Shown one piece after another: positions 36,133 to 42,586 of a stretch of 42,586 nucleotides of DNA. The position numbers and the translations under genes are program-made. Source of the stretch: an uncultured Pelagibacteraceae bacterium (GTDB lineage Bacteria > Pseudomonadota > Alphaproteobacteria > Pelagibacterales > Pelagibacteraceae); contig CACFVG010000008.1 of NCBI GenBank assembly GCA_902569725.1, positions 1 to 42,586 on the forward strand, in the 5' to 3' direction. The stretch's first letter is position 1. Every line of letters starts with the position of its first letter. Under the pieces are notes generated by a model. The model worked only from the letters and a program-made list of their open reading frames with translations. It was not told where the DNA came from and searched no databases.

Positions 36133-37509
36133 TCTTTTTAAAACTTCGTCTTTACCAAGAGAACTAATTATATCATAAATTCCAGGACCAAACTTTGAGC
36201 CTGTTAAAAATATTCTTAGTGGTTGACCAACCCCCTTAAAGTTTGTTTCGTTTGTTTTTATGAGATTATTAATAATTGGTTCTAAGTTTTCTTTATTCAA
36301 TTTTTCTATTTTTGAAATACTATTTGAAAATTCAGATACTATTTTTTTTGCTTTATCATCAATTAGTTTAATGTCATCTTGATTTATAGTAACTATATTT
36401 TGAATTATGTATTTAGAATTTTTGTATATATCCTCTAAAGTTTTAGCTTTGTTCTTAAGAAATGTTAAAGAAGATCTAATTTTATCTCCTTTTTCATTAG
36501 GTATTTTTTCCTTATAAATTTCACAGTATTTTGTAAATTGATTGAAAAGCTTACTTTCATCAATATTTTTAATATAATGTTCATTCATAGATAATATTCG
36601 ACTCATATCAAGTTTTGATGGAGATTTACCTATTCCTTCTAAATTAAAGTGTTGAATACTTTCTTCTTCAGTAAATATTTCTTTATCTTTAAAAGACCAA
36701 CCTAATCTTAGAAGATAGTTTCGCAATGCCTCAGGCATTATTCCAATTCTCGAATAATCGTCTAATGTTGATGCTTTATCTCTCTTAGAAAGTTTTTTGC
36801 CTTCGGTTGTATGTATTAACGGTATATGAGCGAATGATGGTACTTCCCATTTCATAGCCAAATAAATCTGTATTTGTTTAAAGGTATTAATTTTATGGTC
36901 ATCACCTCTGATTATATGGGTAATATTCATTTGATGATCATCAACTGATACTGATAAATTATAAGTTGGAGATCCATCATTTCTCAATATTATGAAATCT
37001 TCTATGGTGTTATTCTCTATTTGAATATCACCTTGAACTAAATCTTTTAATATAGTAGATCCATTAATTTTACTTTTAAATCTTATCGTGGGATTTATAT
37101 TTTTAGGAGCATCAGTTTCATTTTTGTCTCTCCATTTTCTATCATAAATGTAAGGAATTTTTTTTTGTTTTGCTCTATTTTTCTGTTCTTCTATTTCTTC
37201 ATTTGAACAATAACATTTATAAGCATAGCCATTTTTTAGTAGCTCATTAGCAACTTTAATATGATCATCTATTTTTTTTGATTGTATGTATTCATTTCCA
37301 TCTTGTTCAATACCTATCCATTTAAGAGATTCTATTATTTGATTTTTATATTCATCTTTTGATCTTTCCTTATCTGTATCTTCAATTCTTAAAAAAAAAG
37401 ATCCTTTTTGCTTTTTTGAAAACAACCAATTAAATAATGCAGTTCTCACACCACCTATGTGTAATGGTCCAGTTGGTGATGGAGCAAATCTTGTTGCTAC
37501 TTTAGACAT
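36112..37509 (-). CDS. gltX: Glutamyl-tRNA synthetase
   Basis: GltX charges tRNA-Glu; some members also charge tRNA-Gln, for later amidation. The class I HIGH-like motif occurs as RFAPSPTGPLHIGGVRTALF (about residues 7-26) and the KMSKS-like loop as KKLSKRDKAS (about residues 234-243). Its 465 residues are typical. It starts 19 bases after the lexA stop, so it is probably transcribed from the lexA promoter. The 3' end overlaps lpxB on the other strand. An alphaproteobacterial genome may carry a second gltX copy; which tRNA this one prefers cannot be decided here. Confidence 0.96.
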   Translation of the reverse strand: MSKVATRFAPSPTGPLHIGGVRTALFNWLFSKKQKGSFFLRIEDTDKERSKDEYKNQIIESLKWIGIEQDGNEYIQSKKIDDHIKVANELLKNGYAYKCYCSNEEIEEQKNRAKQKKIPYIYDRKWRDKNETDAPKNINPTIRFKSKINGSTILKDLVQGDIQIENNTIEDFIILRNDGSPTYNLSVSVDDHQMNITHIIRGDDHKINTFKQIQIYLAMKWEVPSFAHIPLIHTTEGKKLSKRDKASTLDDYSRIGIMPEALRNYLLRLGWSFKDKEIFTEEESIQHFNLEGIGKSPSKLDMSRILSMNEHYIKNIDESKLFNQFTKYCEIYKEKIPNEKGDKIRSSLTFLKNKAKTLEDIYKNSKYIIQNIVTINQDDIKLIDDKAKKIVSEFSNSISKIEKLNKENLEPIINNLIKTNETNFKGVGQPLRIFLTGSKFGPGIYDIISSLGKDEVLKRLRNKIT

Positions 37510-37528
37510 TAAAGATGTTTAGACTATT

Positions 37529-38209
37529 TTAATGGAAGTTTCTATATAAAGATACCAGAATACCTTGAACTTTTACTCTATCAGGGCCAAAGATTTTAGT
37601 TTCGTAATTGCTATTTGCACTTTCAAGAGCAACAGTTTTTCCTTTTCTTCTTAATCTTTTTAACATTGCTTCATGATCATCAATTAATGCAACAACAATT
37701 TTTCCATTTTCAGCAGTATCTGTTTTTTTTATAACGACTGTATCACCATCATTTATTCCTGCTTCAATCATTGAATCTCCACTCACTTTTAACCCGAAAA
37801 ATTCGCCATTTTTTTCAATATTTTCAGGTAGGGGAATTCTAGTCACTTCGTTTTGTATAGCCTCAATAGGCGTACCTGCAGCAATACTTCCAAGCACAGG
37901 AATATCTGTATTTTTATTTGATGAATTGCTATCATCTAGTCCTCCTTTTATAACGCTTGGAGAAAACGAATTATAAATATCATTTGCTGATGCTGTTTCA
38001 GGAAGCTTGATAACTTCTAAAGCTCTTGCTTTATGAGCCAATCTTTTAATAAATCCTCTTTCTTCTAAAGCACTTATTAATCTATGTATACCTGACTTCG
38101 ATTTAAGATTTAATGACTGTTTCATTTCTTCATAAGAGGGAGAGACACCAGAAGATCTCAACTTCTTGTTGATAAATAAAAGCAGGTTTTTTTGTTTTTT
38201 AGTTAACAT
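37529..38209 (-). CDS. lexA: SOS repressor LexA
   Basis: LexA represses DNA-damage genes and cleaves itself when RecA is activated. The N-terminal winged helix-turn-helix covers about residues 1-65. The cleavage site is Ala111-Gly112 in [10 protein letters not shown]. The catalytic serine is Ser146 in SGDSM and the lysine is Lys184 in AMLKRL. I place the start at the ATG ending at 38209 (MLTKKQKN, 226 residues); an in-frame ATG at 38227 adds six residues that do not match the family. A GTTC-N7-GTTC box lies 23 bases upstream of the start, which indicates autoregulation. Confidence 0.96.
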   Translation of the reverse strand: MLTKKQKNLLLFINKKLRSSGVSPSYEEMKQSLNLKSKSGIHRLISALEERGFIKRLAHKARALEVIKLPETASANDIYNSFSPSVIKGGLDDSNSSNKNTDIPVLGSIAAGTPIEAIQNEVTRIPLPENIEKNGEFFGLKVSGDSMIEAGINDGDTVVIKKTDTAENGKIVVALIDDHEAMLKRLRRKGKTVALESANSNYETKIFGPDRVKVQGILVSLYRNFH

Positions 38210-38231
38210 AGAACAAATTAAGTACATCTAT

Positions 38232-38246
38232 GTTCTATAAAAGTTC
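38232..38246 (-). promoter_or_regulatory. LexA-binding SOS box, alphaproteobacterial type
   Basis: On the plus strand the sequence reads GTTC, seven bases (TATAAAA), GTTC, an exact match to the direct-repeat SOS box GTTC-N7-GTTC known from alphaproteobacteria such as Caulobacter and Rhizobium. It lies 23 bases ahead of the lexA ATG and overlaps a -10-like TATAGA on the minus strand (38234-38239), so bound LexA would block transcription. One GTTC half is also part of a wider inverted repeat, ATAGAAC (38208-38214) and GTTCTAT (38232-38238). Confidence 0.8.
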
Positions 38247-38280
38247 TTTTAAATTAACAATAGCTTAAAAGTCAATGAAA

Positions 38281-38299
38281 TATAGCTTTTTTAGCTATA
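38281..38299 (-). terminator. Putative intrinsic terminator of the trp operon
   Basis: TATAGCT and AGCTATA form a seven-base-pair stem with a five-base loop (AAAAA on the minus strand), followed on that strand by ATTTCATT. The hairpin overlaps the trpC stop codon. It separates the trp genes from the lexA promoter. The stem is AU-rich and the U-tract short, so it may be weak. On the plus strand it would not terminate any gene. Confidence 0.4.
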
Positions 38300-39119
38300 A
38301 AACCGAAAAAATAGAATTTTTATTGAGATTTTTTAAAAGTGATTCACCAATTAAAAAAGTTTTAATTCCAGTTTTATTTTTAATTTCTAAAAGTTCTTCT
38401 TTATTTTTAATTCCACTTTCAGAAATTAATGGCCCAGAGTGATTAATTAAAATATCATTGATATCATAAGTTGTATTTATATCTGTTTTTAAAGTTTTAA
38501 GATTTCTATTATTTATACCTATTAAGGCATTTTTGAATTTCAATGCACGTTTAGCTTCATCAACTGTATGAACTTCAACAATAACTGACATATCCAATTC
38601 TAAAGCTTCCTCATATAATTCGTTGGCAAGACTATCATTAACCCCTGCCAAAATAATAAGTATTGCATCAGCTCCATAATATTTAGCTAAATGTACTTGA
38701 TAAATATCTATAAAAAAATCCTTACATAAAATTGGAATACTCATATTCTTTGAACTTTGAGGTTCCATTGGATTACTTAAAGATTTAATTTTATAAATGT
38801 GAGATAAATTACCTAAAAAAAAATCTTCTTCAGTCAAAACTGATAAGCAAGTTGCTCCATTTTTATAATATATTTTAGCTATATCTAAAGGTTTATAATT
38901 TTCAACTAATATACCAGCAGATGGGCTTGCCTTTTTAATTTCAGCAATTATAGATAATTTATTTTTTTTAATATTATCTTCAATTCTTTCTTTAAAATTA
39001 ACAAAATTCATAGAGTCAGGTGAATGTAATTTTATACTTTCTAAAGGTTTTTTTTTCTTTAACTCAGAAATTTTAATTTCTTTTTTTTTAATAATTTTAT
39101 TTAAAATATTTTCAGTCAT
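38295..39119 (-). CDS. trpC: Indole-3-glycerol phosphate synthase
   Basis: TrpC closes the indole ring in tryptophan synthesis, converting carboxyphenylamino-deoxyribulose phosphate to indole glycerol phosphate. The TIM-barrel signatures are AEIKKASPSAG (about residues 60-70) with the catalytic lysine, PILCKDFFIDIYQVHLAKYYGADAILI seen in part at about residues 129-155, VEVHTVDEA, GINNRNLKTL (about residues 197-206) and SESGIK near residue 233. It has 274 residues. It is a stand-alone enzyme, not fused to TrpF. It overlaps trpD by eight bases and ends the trp gene set here. Confidence 0.96.
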   Translation of the reverse strand: MTENILNKIIKKKEIKISELKKKKPLESIKLHSPDSMNFVNFKERIEDNIKKNKLSIIAEIKKASPSAGILVENYKPLDIAKIYYKNGATCLSVLTEEDFFLGNLSHIYKIKSLSNPMEPQSSKNMSIPILCKDFFIDIYQVHLAKYYGADAILIILAGVNDSLANELYEEALELDMSVIVEVHTVDEAKRALKFKNALIGINNRNLKTLKTDINTTYDINDILINHSGPLISESGIKNKEELLEIKNKTGIKTFLIGESLLKNLNKNSIFSVL

Positions 39120-40125
39120 TATTTTTTAAAAGAAAGCCTACTTGAAGAGGAATTAAATGATGATAAGCTTTACCACTTAAAATATGTTTCCTTGCTTCAT
39201 TATATGCGAATTCAAAATTATTATGTATTTCAGCAACAATTAATCCAGCAGCTGCATTTAGACAAACTGCTTTTGAAAAATCGTTATCTTTACCTTTTAA
39301 TATTTCAATTATTTTTTGTGCATTAAATTTTGCGTCGTTGCCAAGTATATTTTCAAATTTTTCTGCATTAATCTTTAATTTATCAGGATCAATTATAATT
39401 TCTGTAAGCTTTCCATTCTTTAACTGAATAACATTAGTTTTAGCATACGGTGAAATTTCATCTAGCCCATCTTCACTATTTACTATCCAAGCAAATTTAG
39501 TATTTAAATTTTTTAAGGCATATGCAAAAATTTTTAATAATTTTTTATCAAAAACTCCCACAACTTGTCTGTCAACAAGAGCTGGATTGCTTAAGGGACC
39601 TATCATATTAAATATAGTTCTTTTACCAATCTTTTTTCTTGTTGGCCCAACATATTTCATAGCTCTATGATAATTTGGAGCAAACATAAAACCAAAATTA
39701 TGTTTTTTTATATCATCTTCTACATCTTCAGGTGAATAATCAATTATGATATCTAATGCTTCTAGTACATCTCCCGAACCACATTTTGAAGAAACAGCTT
39801 TGTTTCCGTGTTTTGCAACTTTTACTCCCATAGCAGACAATAATAAAGCTGAAGCTGTTGAAATGTTTAGCGTATTCATTCCATCCCCACCAGTTCCACA
39901 TGTATCGACACAATTTTGAATATTTACTCTTATTGATTTTTCTCTTAATACATACACGCCACCCGCAATTTCATCAGAAACCTCACCTTTGATTGATAAA
40001 AGAGTAAGAAAATCAAATATTTGGTCTTCAGTAGCTTCGCCATTCATTAATATATCGAAAGCTGATTTACTTTCTTCAAAAGATAAATCTTGTTTTTTTC
40101 TGAGTTTTTCTAAAAAATGTTTCAT
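39112..40125 (-). CDS. trpD: Anthranilate phosphoribosyltransferase
   Basis: TrpD transfers phosphoribosyl from PRPP to anthranilate. The PRPP-binding loop VDTCGTGGDGMNTLNIST (about residues 74-91), HGNKAVSSKCGSGDVLEALD (about residues 106-125), FMFAPNYHRAMKYV and GPLSNPA (about residues 176-182) are all family signatures. It has 337 residues, a usual length. Its start overlaps the trpG stop by one base and its end overlaps trpC, so the enzymes are probably made in coupled translation. Confidence 0.97.
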   Translation of the reverse strand: MKHFLEKLRKKQDLSFEESKSAFDILMNGEATEDQIFDFLTLLSIKGEVSDEIAGGVYVLREKSIRVNIQNCVDTCGTGGDGMNTLNISTASALLLSAMGVKVAKHGNKAVSSKCGSGDVLEALDIIIDYSPEDVEDDIKKHNFGFMFAPNYHRAMKYVGPTRKKIGKRTIFNMIGPLSNPALVDRQVVGVFDKKLLKIFAYALKNLNTKFAWIVNSEDGLDEISPYAKTNVIQLKNGKLTEIIIDPDKLKINAEKFENILGNDAKFNAQKIIEILKGKDNDFSKAVCLNAAAGLIVAEIHNNFEFAYNEARKHILSGKAYHHLIPLQVGFLLKNND

Positions 40126-40697
40126 TAGTTTTTATAATTTAAAAAGTTTCTTAAAATTTTTATCCCAATAGTAGTTTTTATACTTTCTGGATGAAATTGT
40201 ACTCCATGAATATTATACTTTTTATGCATAACTCCCATAATTATACCATTTTTTGTTTGAGCTGTAATTTTAAGGTTTTTTGATAAAGTTTTTTTATCAA
40301 TTATCAAGCTATGGTATCTTGTTGCCTCAAAGCTTTTAGGTAAATTTTTTAGAATACCGATTCTAAATGATTCAATTTTACTTGTTTTGCCATGCATCAA
40401 CTTTTTTGCCTGAATGATCTTAGATCCAAAAACTTGTCCAATAATTTGATGACCCAAACAGACTCCTAGTATTGGAATTTTTTTATGAAGTTTTTTAACA
40501 ATTCTTAAACAGTTTCCAGATTGATTTGGATTACCTGGTCCAGGCGATATTACAATTCTATTATATTTTTTTTTAACAATTTCTTTTTCTGTAATCTCAT
40601 TATTTCTAATTACTTCAACATTTACCTTTAATGAAGATAAGTAATGGTAAAGATTATAAGTAAAACTATCGTAATTATCTATTAATAATATTTTCAT
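40125..40697 (-). CDS. trpG: Anthranilate synthase glutamine amidotransferase subunit
   Basis: TrpG supplies ammonia from glutamine to TrpE for anthranilate synthesis; in some bacteria it also serves para-aminobenzoate synthesis. The class I amidotransferase triad is visible: cysteine in LGVCLGHQIIG (about residues 77-87), histidine and glutamate in GVQFHPESI (about residues 169-177). The N-terminal IDNYDSFTYNLYHYL and ISPGPGNP are typical. It has 190 residues. It follows trpE after two bases. Confidence 0.97.
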   Translation of the reverse strand: MKILLIDNYDSFTYNLYHYLSSLKVNVEVIRNNEITEKEIVKKKYNRIVISPGPGNPNQSGNCLRIVKKLHKKIPILGVCLGHQIIGQVFGSKIIQAKKLMHGKTSKIESFRIGILKNLPKSFEATRYHSLIIDKKTLSKNLKITAQTKNGIIMGVMHKKYNIHGVQFHPESIKTTIGIKILRNFLNYKN

Positions 40698-40699
40698 TT

Positions 40700-42154
40700 T
40701 TATTCTAGTGATTTTAATAAAGCTTTTGCTTTATTTACTGTTTCTTTATATTCGTTAATTGGCTTACTATCAGCTACAATACCAGCACCAGCTTGTACAT
40801 AAAATTTATTATTTTTCGAAACTGCTGTTCTTAATGCAATACAAGTATCAAAATCACCATTAGCCGAAAAATAACCGATGCCACCAGCATAAACCTTTCT
40901 TTTTGTATTTTCTAAATCATCAATTATCTCCATCGCTCTTATTTTTGGTGCACCAGACACAGTTCCTGCTGGAAAGCCCGAAAGAAGTGTGTCAAATTTT
41001 GAAAATTTTTTATTAAATTTACCAACTACGTTCGAAACTATATGCATAACATGAGAATATTTTTCTATTACAAATTTTTCTGTTACTTTTACAGTATTAA
41101 TTTTTGATACTTTACCTGTGTCATTTCTACCTAAATCTAGCAGCATTAAGTGTTCAGAAAGTTCTTTTTTATCTCTTAATAAATCTCTTTCAAAATATCT
41201 ATCTTCTTTCTTATTTTTTCCTCTTGGTCTTGTCCCAGCAATAGGTCTTACTGTAATATTATTATTTCTTAATCTAACTAGAATTTCAGGACTTGCTCCA
41301 ATTATCTGAAAATCATCAAAATTAAAAAAATACATAAAAGGTGATGGGTTGTTAATTCTAAGCTTTTTATATATTTCAATCGGATTTTTAGTAAGCTTTG
41401 CTTCAAATCTTTGACTTAAAACAACCTGAAAAATATCACCAATTTTAATGTATTTCTTTGCTTTTATAACATTTCGTAGAAATTTATTTTTTGAAACGTT
41501 TGATTTAATTTTAATTTTTTTTTTAAATTTATTATTTATTAAATTTGTTCTGTAGTTTGAAGTAAAAATTAAATCACCAATTTCTTCCTCTATTGAATTA
41601 AATTTTGCTTTATAATCTTTTATTTTTTCATCTGAAAAACAGTTTATTATATAGTATATTTTTTGCTCATAATTATCATGTATTATCAATGTTTTAGGTC
41701 TTAAAATTCTAGCATCTGGAATTTTTAGATCATCAACACATGAATTTGGAATATTTTCTATATATCTTATTGTATCATATGAAAAATACCCCGATAAAAG
41801 AGAACTAATAGGTGGAAGTTTTTTTGGAATTTTAAATTTAAATTTTTCAATTATATTTTCTATTATTTCTTTTGGCTTTCCTTTGATTTTAAGTTTTTTA
41901 TTTTTTTTATAAATAAAACAATTATTATTATTAAATTCCCATATTTTATCAGGATTTTTTCCAAAAATTGTATATCTTCCTTTAATTACACCTTTTTCAA
42001 CTGACTCAAAAACAAAACTATTTTTTTCACTTAAGAAATTATTAATTAAATTGTTAATTTCATTTATTCCGTTGGTTTTTGTGCAAAAATAAATAATTTG
42101 GTTTATTTTTTTTTTGTGTCTTTTTTTAAATTCTTTATGATCAACATTTAGCAT
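40700..42154 (-). CDS. trpE: Anthranilate synthase component I
   Basis: TrpE converts chorismate to anthranilate with ammonia from TrpG. The chorismate-binding core includes GDIFQVVLSQRFEAKL (about residues 239-254), RPIAGTRPRGKNKKEDRYFE (about residues 302-321), EHLMLLDLGRNDTGKVS (about residues 332-348) and FPAGTVSGAPKIRAMEIID (about residues 392-410). The N-terminal FVFESVEKG probably matches the LLES-type region that binds tryptophan for feedback inhibition. It has 484 residues. It is preceded by three bases after the ppiD stop, so no trp attenuator leader is possible at this position. Confidence 0.96.
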   Translation of the reverse strand: MLNVDHKEFKKRHKKKINQIIYFCTKTNGINEINNLINNFLSEKNSFVFESVEKGVIKGRYTIFGKNPDKIWEFNNNNCFIYKKNKKLKIKGKPKEIIENIIEKFKFKIPKKLPPISSLLSGYFSYDTIRYIENIPNSCVDDLKIPDARILRPKTLIIHDNYEQKIYYIINCFSDEKIKDYKAKFNSIEEEIGDLIFTSNYRTNLINNKFKKKIKIKSNVSKNKFLRNVIKAKKYIKIGDIFQVVLSQRFEAKLTKNPIEIYKKLRINNPSPFMYFFNFDDFQIIGASPEILVRLRNNNITVRPIAGTRPRGKNKKEDRYFERDLLRDKKELSEHLMLLDLGRNDTGKVSKINTVKVTEKFVIEKYSHVMHIVSNVVGKFNKKFSKFDTLLSGFPAGTVSGAPKIRAMEIIDDLENTKRKVYAGGIGYFSANGDFDTCIALRTAVSKNNKFYVQAGAGIVADSKPINEYKETVNKAKALLKSLE

Positions 42155-42157
42155 TAT

Positions 42158-42586
42158 TTATCTAAAATAATTTTTCATTCTATCAAGAGTATTTTCATTT
42201 ATATTGATTTTATATTTTTCATTAAGCAACAAATCATAAGAGTTATAAAGACTGTTTCTTAAACTTATATTTGTTTGATCAATAAATTTTTTTATATTTT
42301 TGTTATCACTACTTAAATTATTTTCATCAATTTTTATTATTTTAGCTAAATAGACGTTGTTTTTTTTATCAGAAACTAATGAAAAACTATTCAAGCTAAG
42401 TGAGTATAATAACTTTATCGAATCAGGTGTAAATTTATTTACATCTTTTATTGAGGAAATTTTTAAATTATTAATCGAATTTTTTGACATTTTGTCAAAA
42501 TCATTATTTGAAAACTCTTTTTTTGATATCTTAATTAATAAATCTTTGTTTAGATCATATTTATTTGATTGATATAAATCATTTCT
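42158..42586 (-). CDS. ppiD: PpiD/SurA-like peptidyl-prolyl isomerase, C-terminal part
   Basis: The frame stays open to the window edge, so only the last 142 residues are seen; an ATG at 42490 is an internal Met rather than the start. The visible segment has the pattern of the end of periplasmic parvulin-type isomerases of the PpiD/SurA_N group: a stretch around FTPDSIKLLYSLSLNSFSLV, then VYLAKIIKIDE, then a polar helical tail. The parvulin domain itself lies outside the window. A ppiD homologue directly before trpE is usual in alphaproteobacteria and drives the call; sequence identity is weak. Confidence 0.65.
   Translation of the reverse strand, partial: RNDLYQSNKYDLNKDLLIKISKKEFSNNDFDKMSKNSINNLKISSIKDVNKFTPDSIKLLYSLSLNSFSLVSDKKNNVYLAKIIKIDENNLSSDNKNIKKFIDQTNISLRNSLYNSYDLLLNEKYKININENTLDRMKNYFR

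Noticed and set aside
38210-38227. Longer LexA starting at the ATG at 38227
   Set aside because: The extra six residues do not match LexA N termini, while the ATG at 38209 gives the usual start just before the helix-turn-helix.
42154-42160. Tryptophan attenuator or leader peptide before trpE
   Set aside because: ppiD ends three bases before trpE, so there is no leader space; any control must lie further upstream, outside the window.
1-42586. Mobile elements, CRISPR arrays, toxin-antitoxin or phage-like defence genes
   Set aside because: Looked for transposase, integrase, repeat-spacer patterns and small gene pairs; every sizeable frame is explained by a core gene and no gap exceeds 130 bases.

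Overview
The window is a strongly AT-rich, very gene-dense piece of an alphaproteobacterial core chromosome. Protein composition (Lys/Asn/Ile-rich, short families), gaps of mostly 0-30 bases, ATGA-type overlaps and the gene order all point to the SAR11 clade (Pelagibacterales). That assignment is inferred from gene content and style; no database search was possible. I see no mobile element, phage gene, CRISPR array, rRNA or recent foreign DNA.

Layout. (1) 1-581: the end of the Lon protease gene. (2) 589-789: a promoter-like site and two tandem tRNA genes, Val(TAC) and Asp(GTC). (3) 886-14754: a complete 14-gene respiratory complex I operon, nuoA to nuoN, with no inserted genes. (4) 14754-24346: the same strand continues without a clear break through a minimal biotin ligase, type III pantothenate kinase (coaX), ribonuclease J, prolyl-tRNA synthetase, the lipoprotein exporter genes lolE-lolD and dnaE. 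(5) 24347-24474: the only sizeable regulatory gap on the plus strand, with a promoter-like site, an 18-base perfect palindrome and a structured leader before rpsB. (6) 24475-36132: rpsB-tsf-frr, then isoprenoid and envelope genes uppS-cdsA-dxr-bamA-skp-fabZ-lpxD-lpxA-lpxI-lpxB. (7) 36112-42586, minus strand: ppiD (partial)-trpE-trpG-trpD-trpC, a terminator-like hairpin, then lexA-gltX, which meets lpxB tail to tail with a 21-base overlap.

The genes join energy conservation (NADH:quinone oxidoreductase), translation (S2, EF-Ts, RRF, two aminoacyl-tRNA synthetases, two tRNAs), RNA decay (RNase J), replication (Pol III alpha), outer-membrane building (BamA, Skp, LolDE, lipid A steps LpxA/LpxD/LpxI/LpxB, FabZ, UppS, CdsA, Dxr) and tryptophan synthesis.

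The most useful second-look items are: a LexA box of the alphaproteobacterial type (GTTC-N7-GTTC) placed to control lexA and probably gltX; an rpsB leader that can form a pseudoknot next to the start codon; and genes missing from otherwise textbook clusters (pyrH from rpsB-tsf-frr, rseP from dxr-bamA, hupB after lon, moaC/moeA between trpC and lexA), together with a swapped fabZ-lpxD order. I did not find a convincing new biological system; this is mostly ordinary, highly streamlined core genome.
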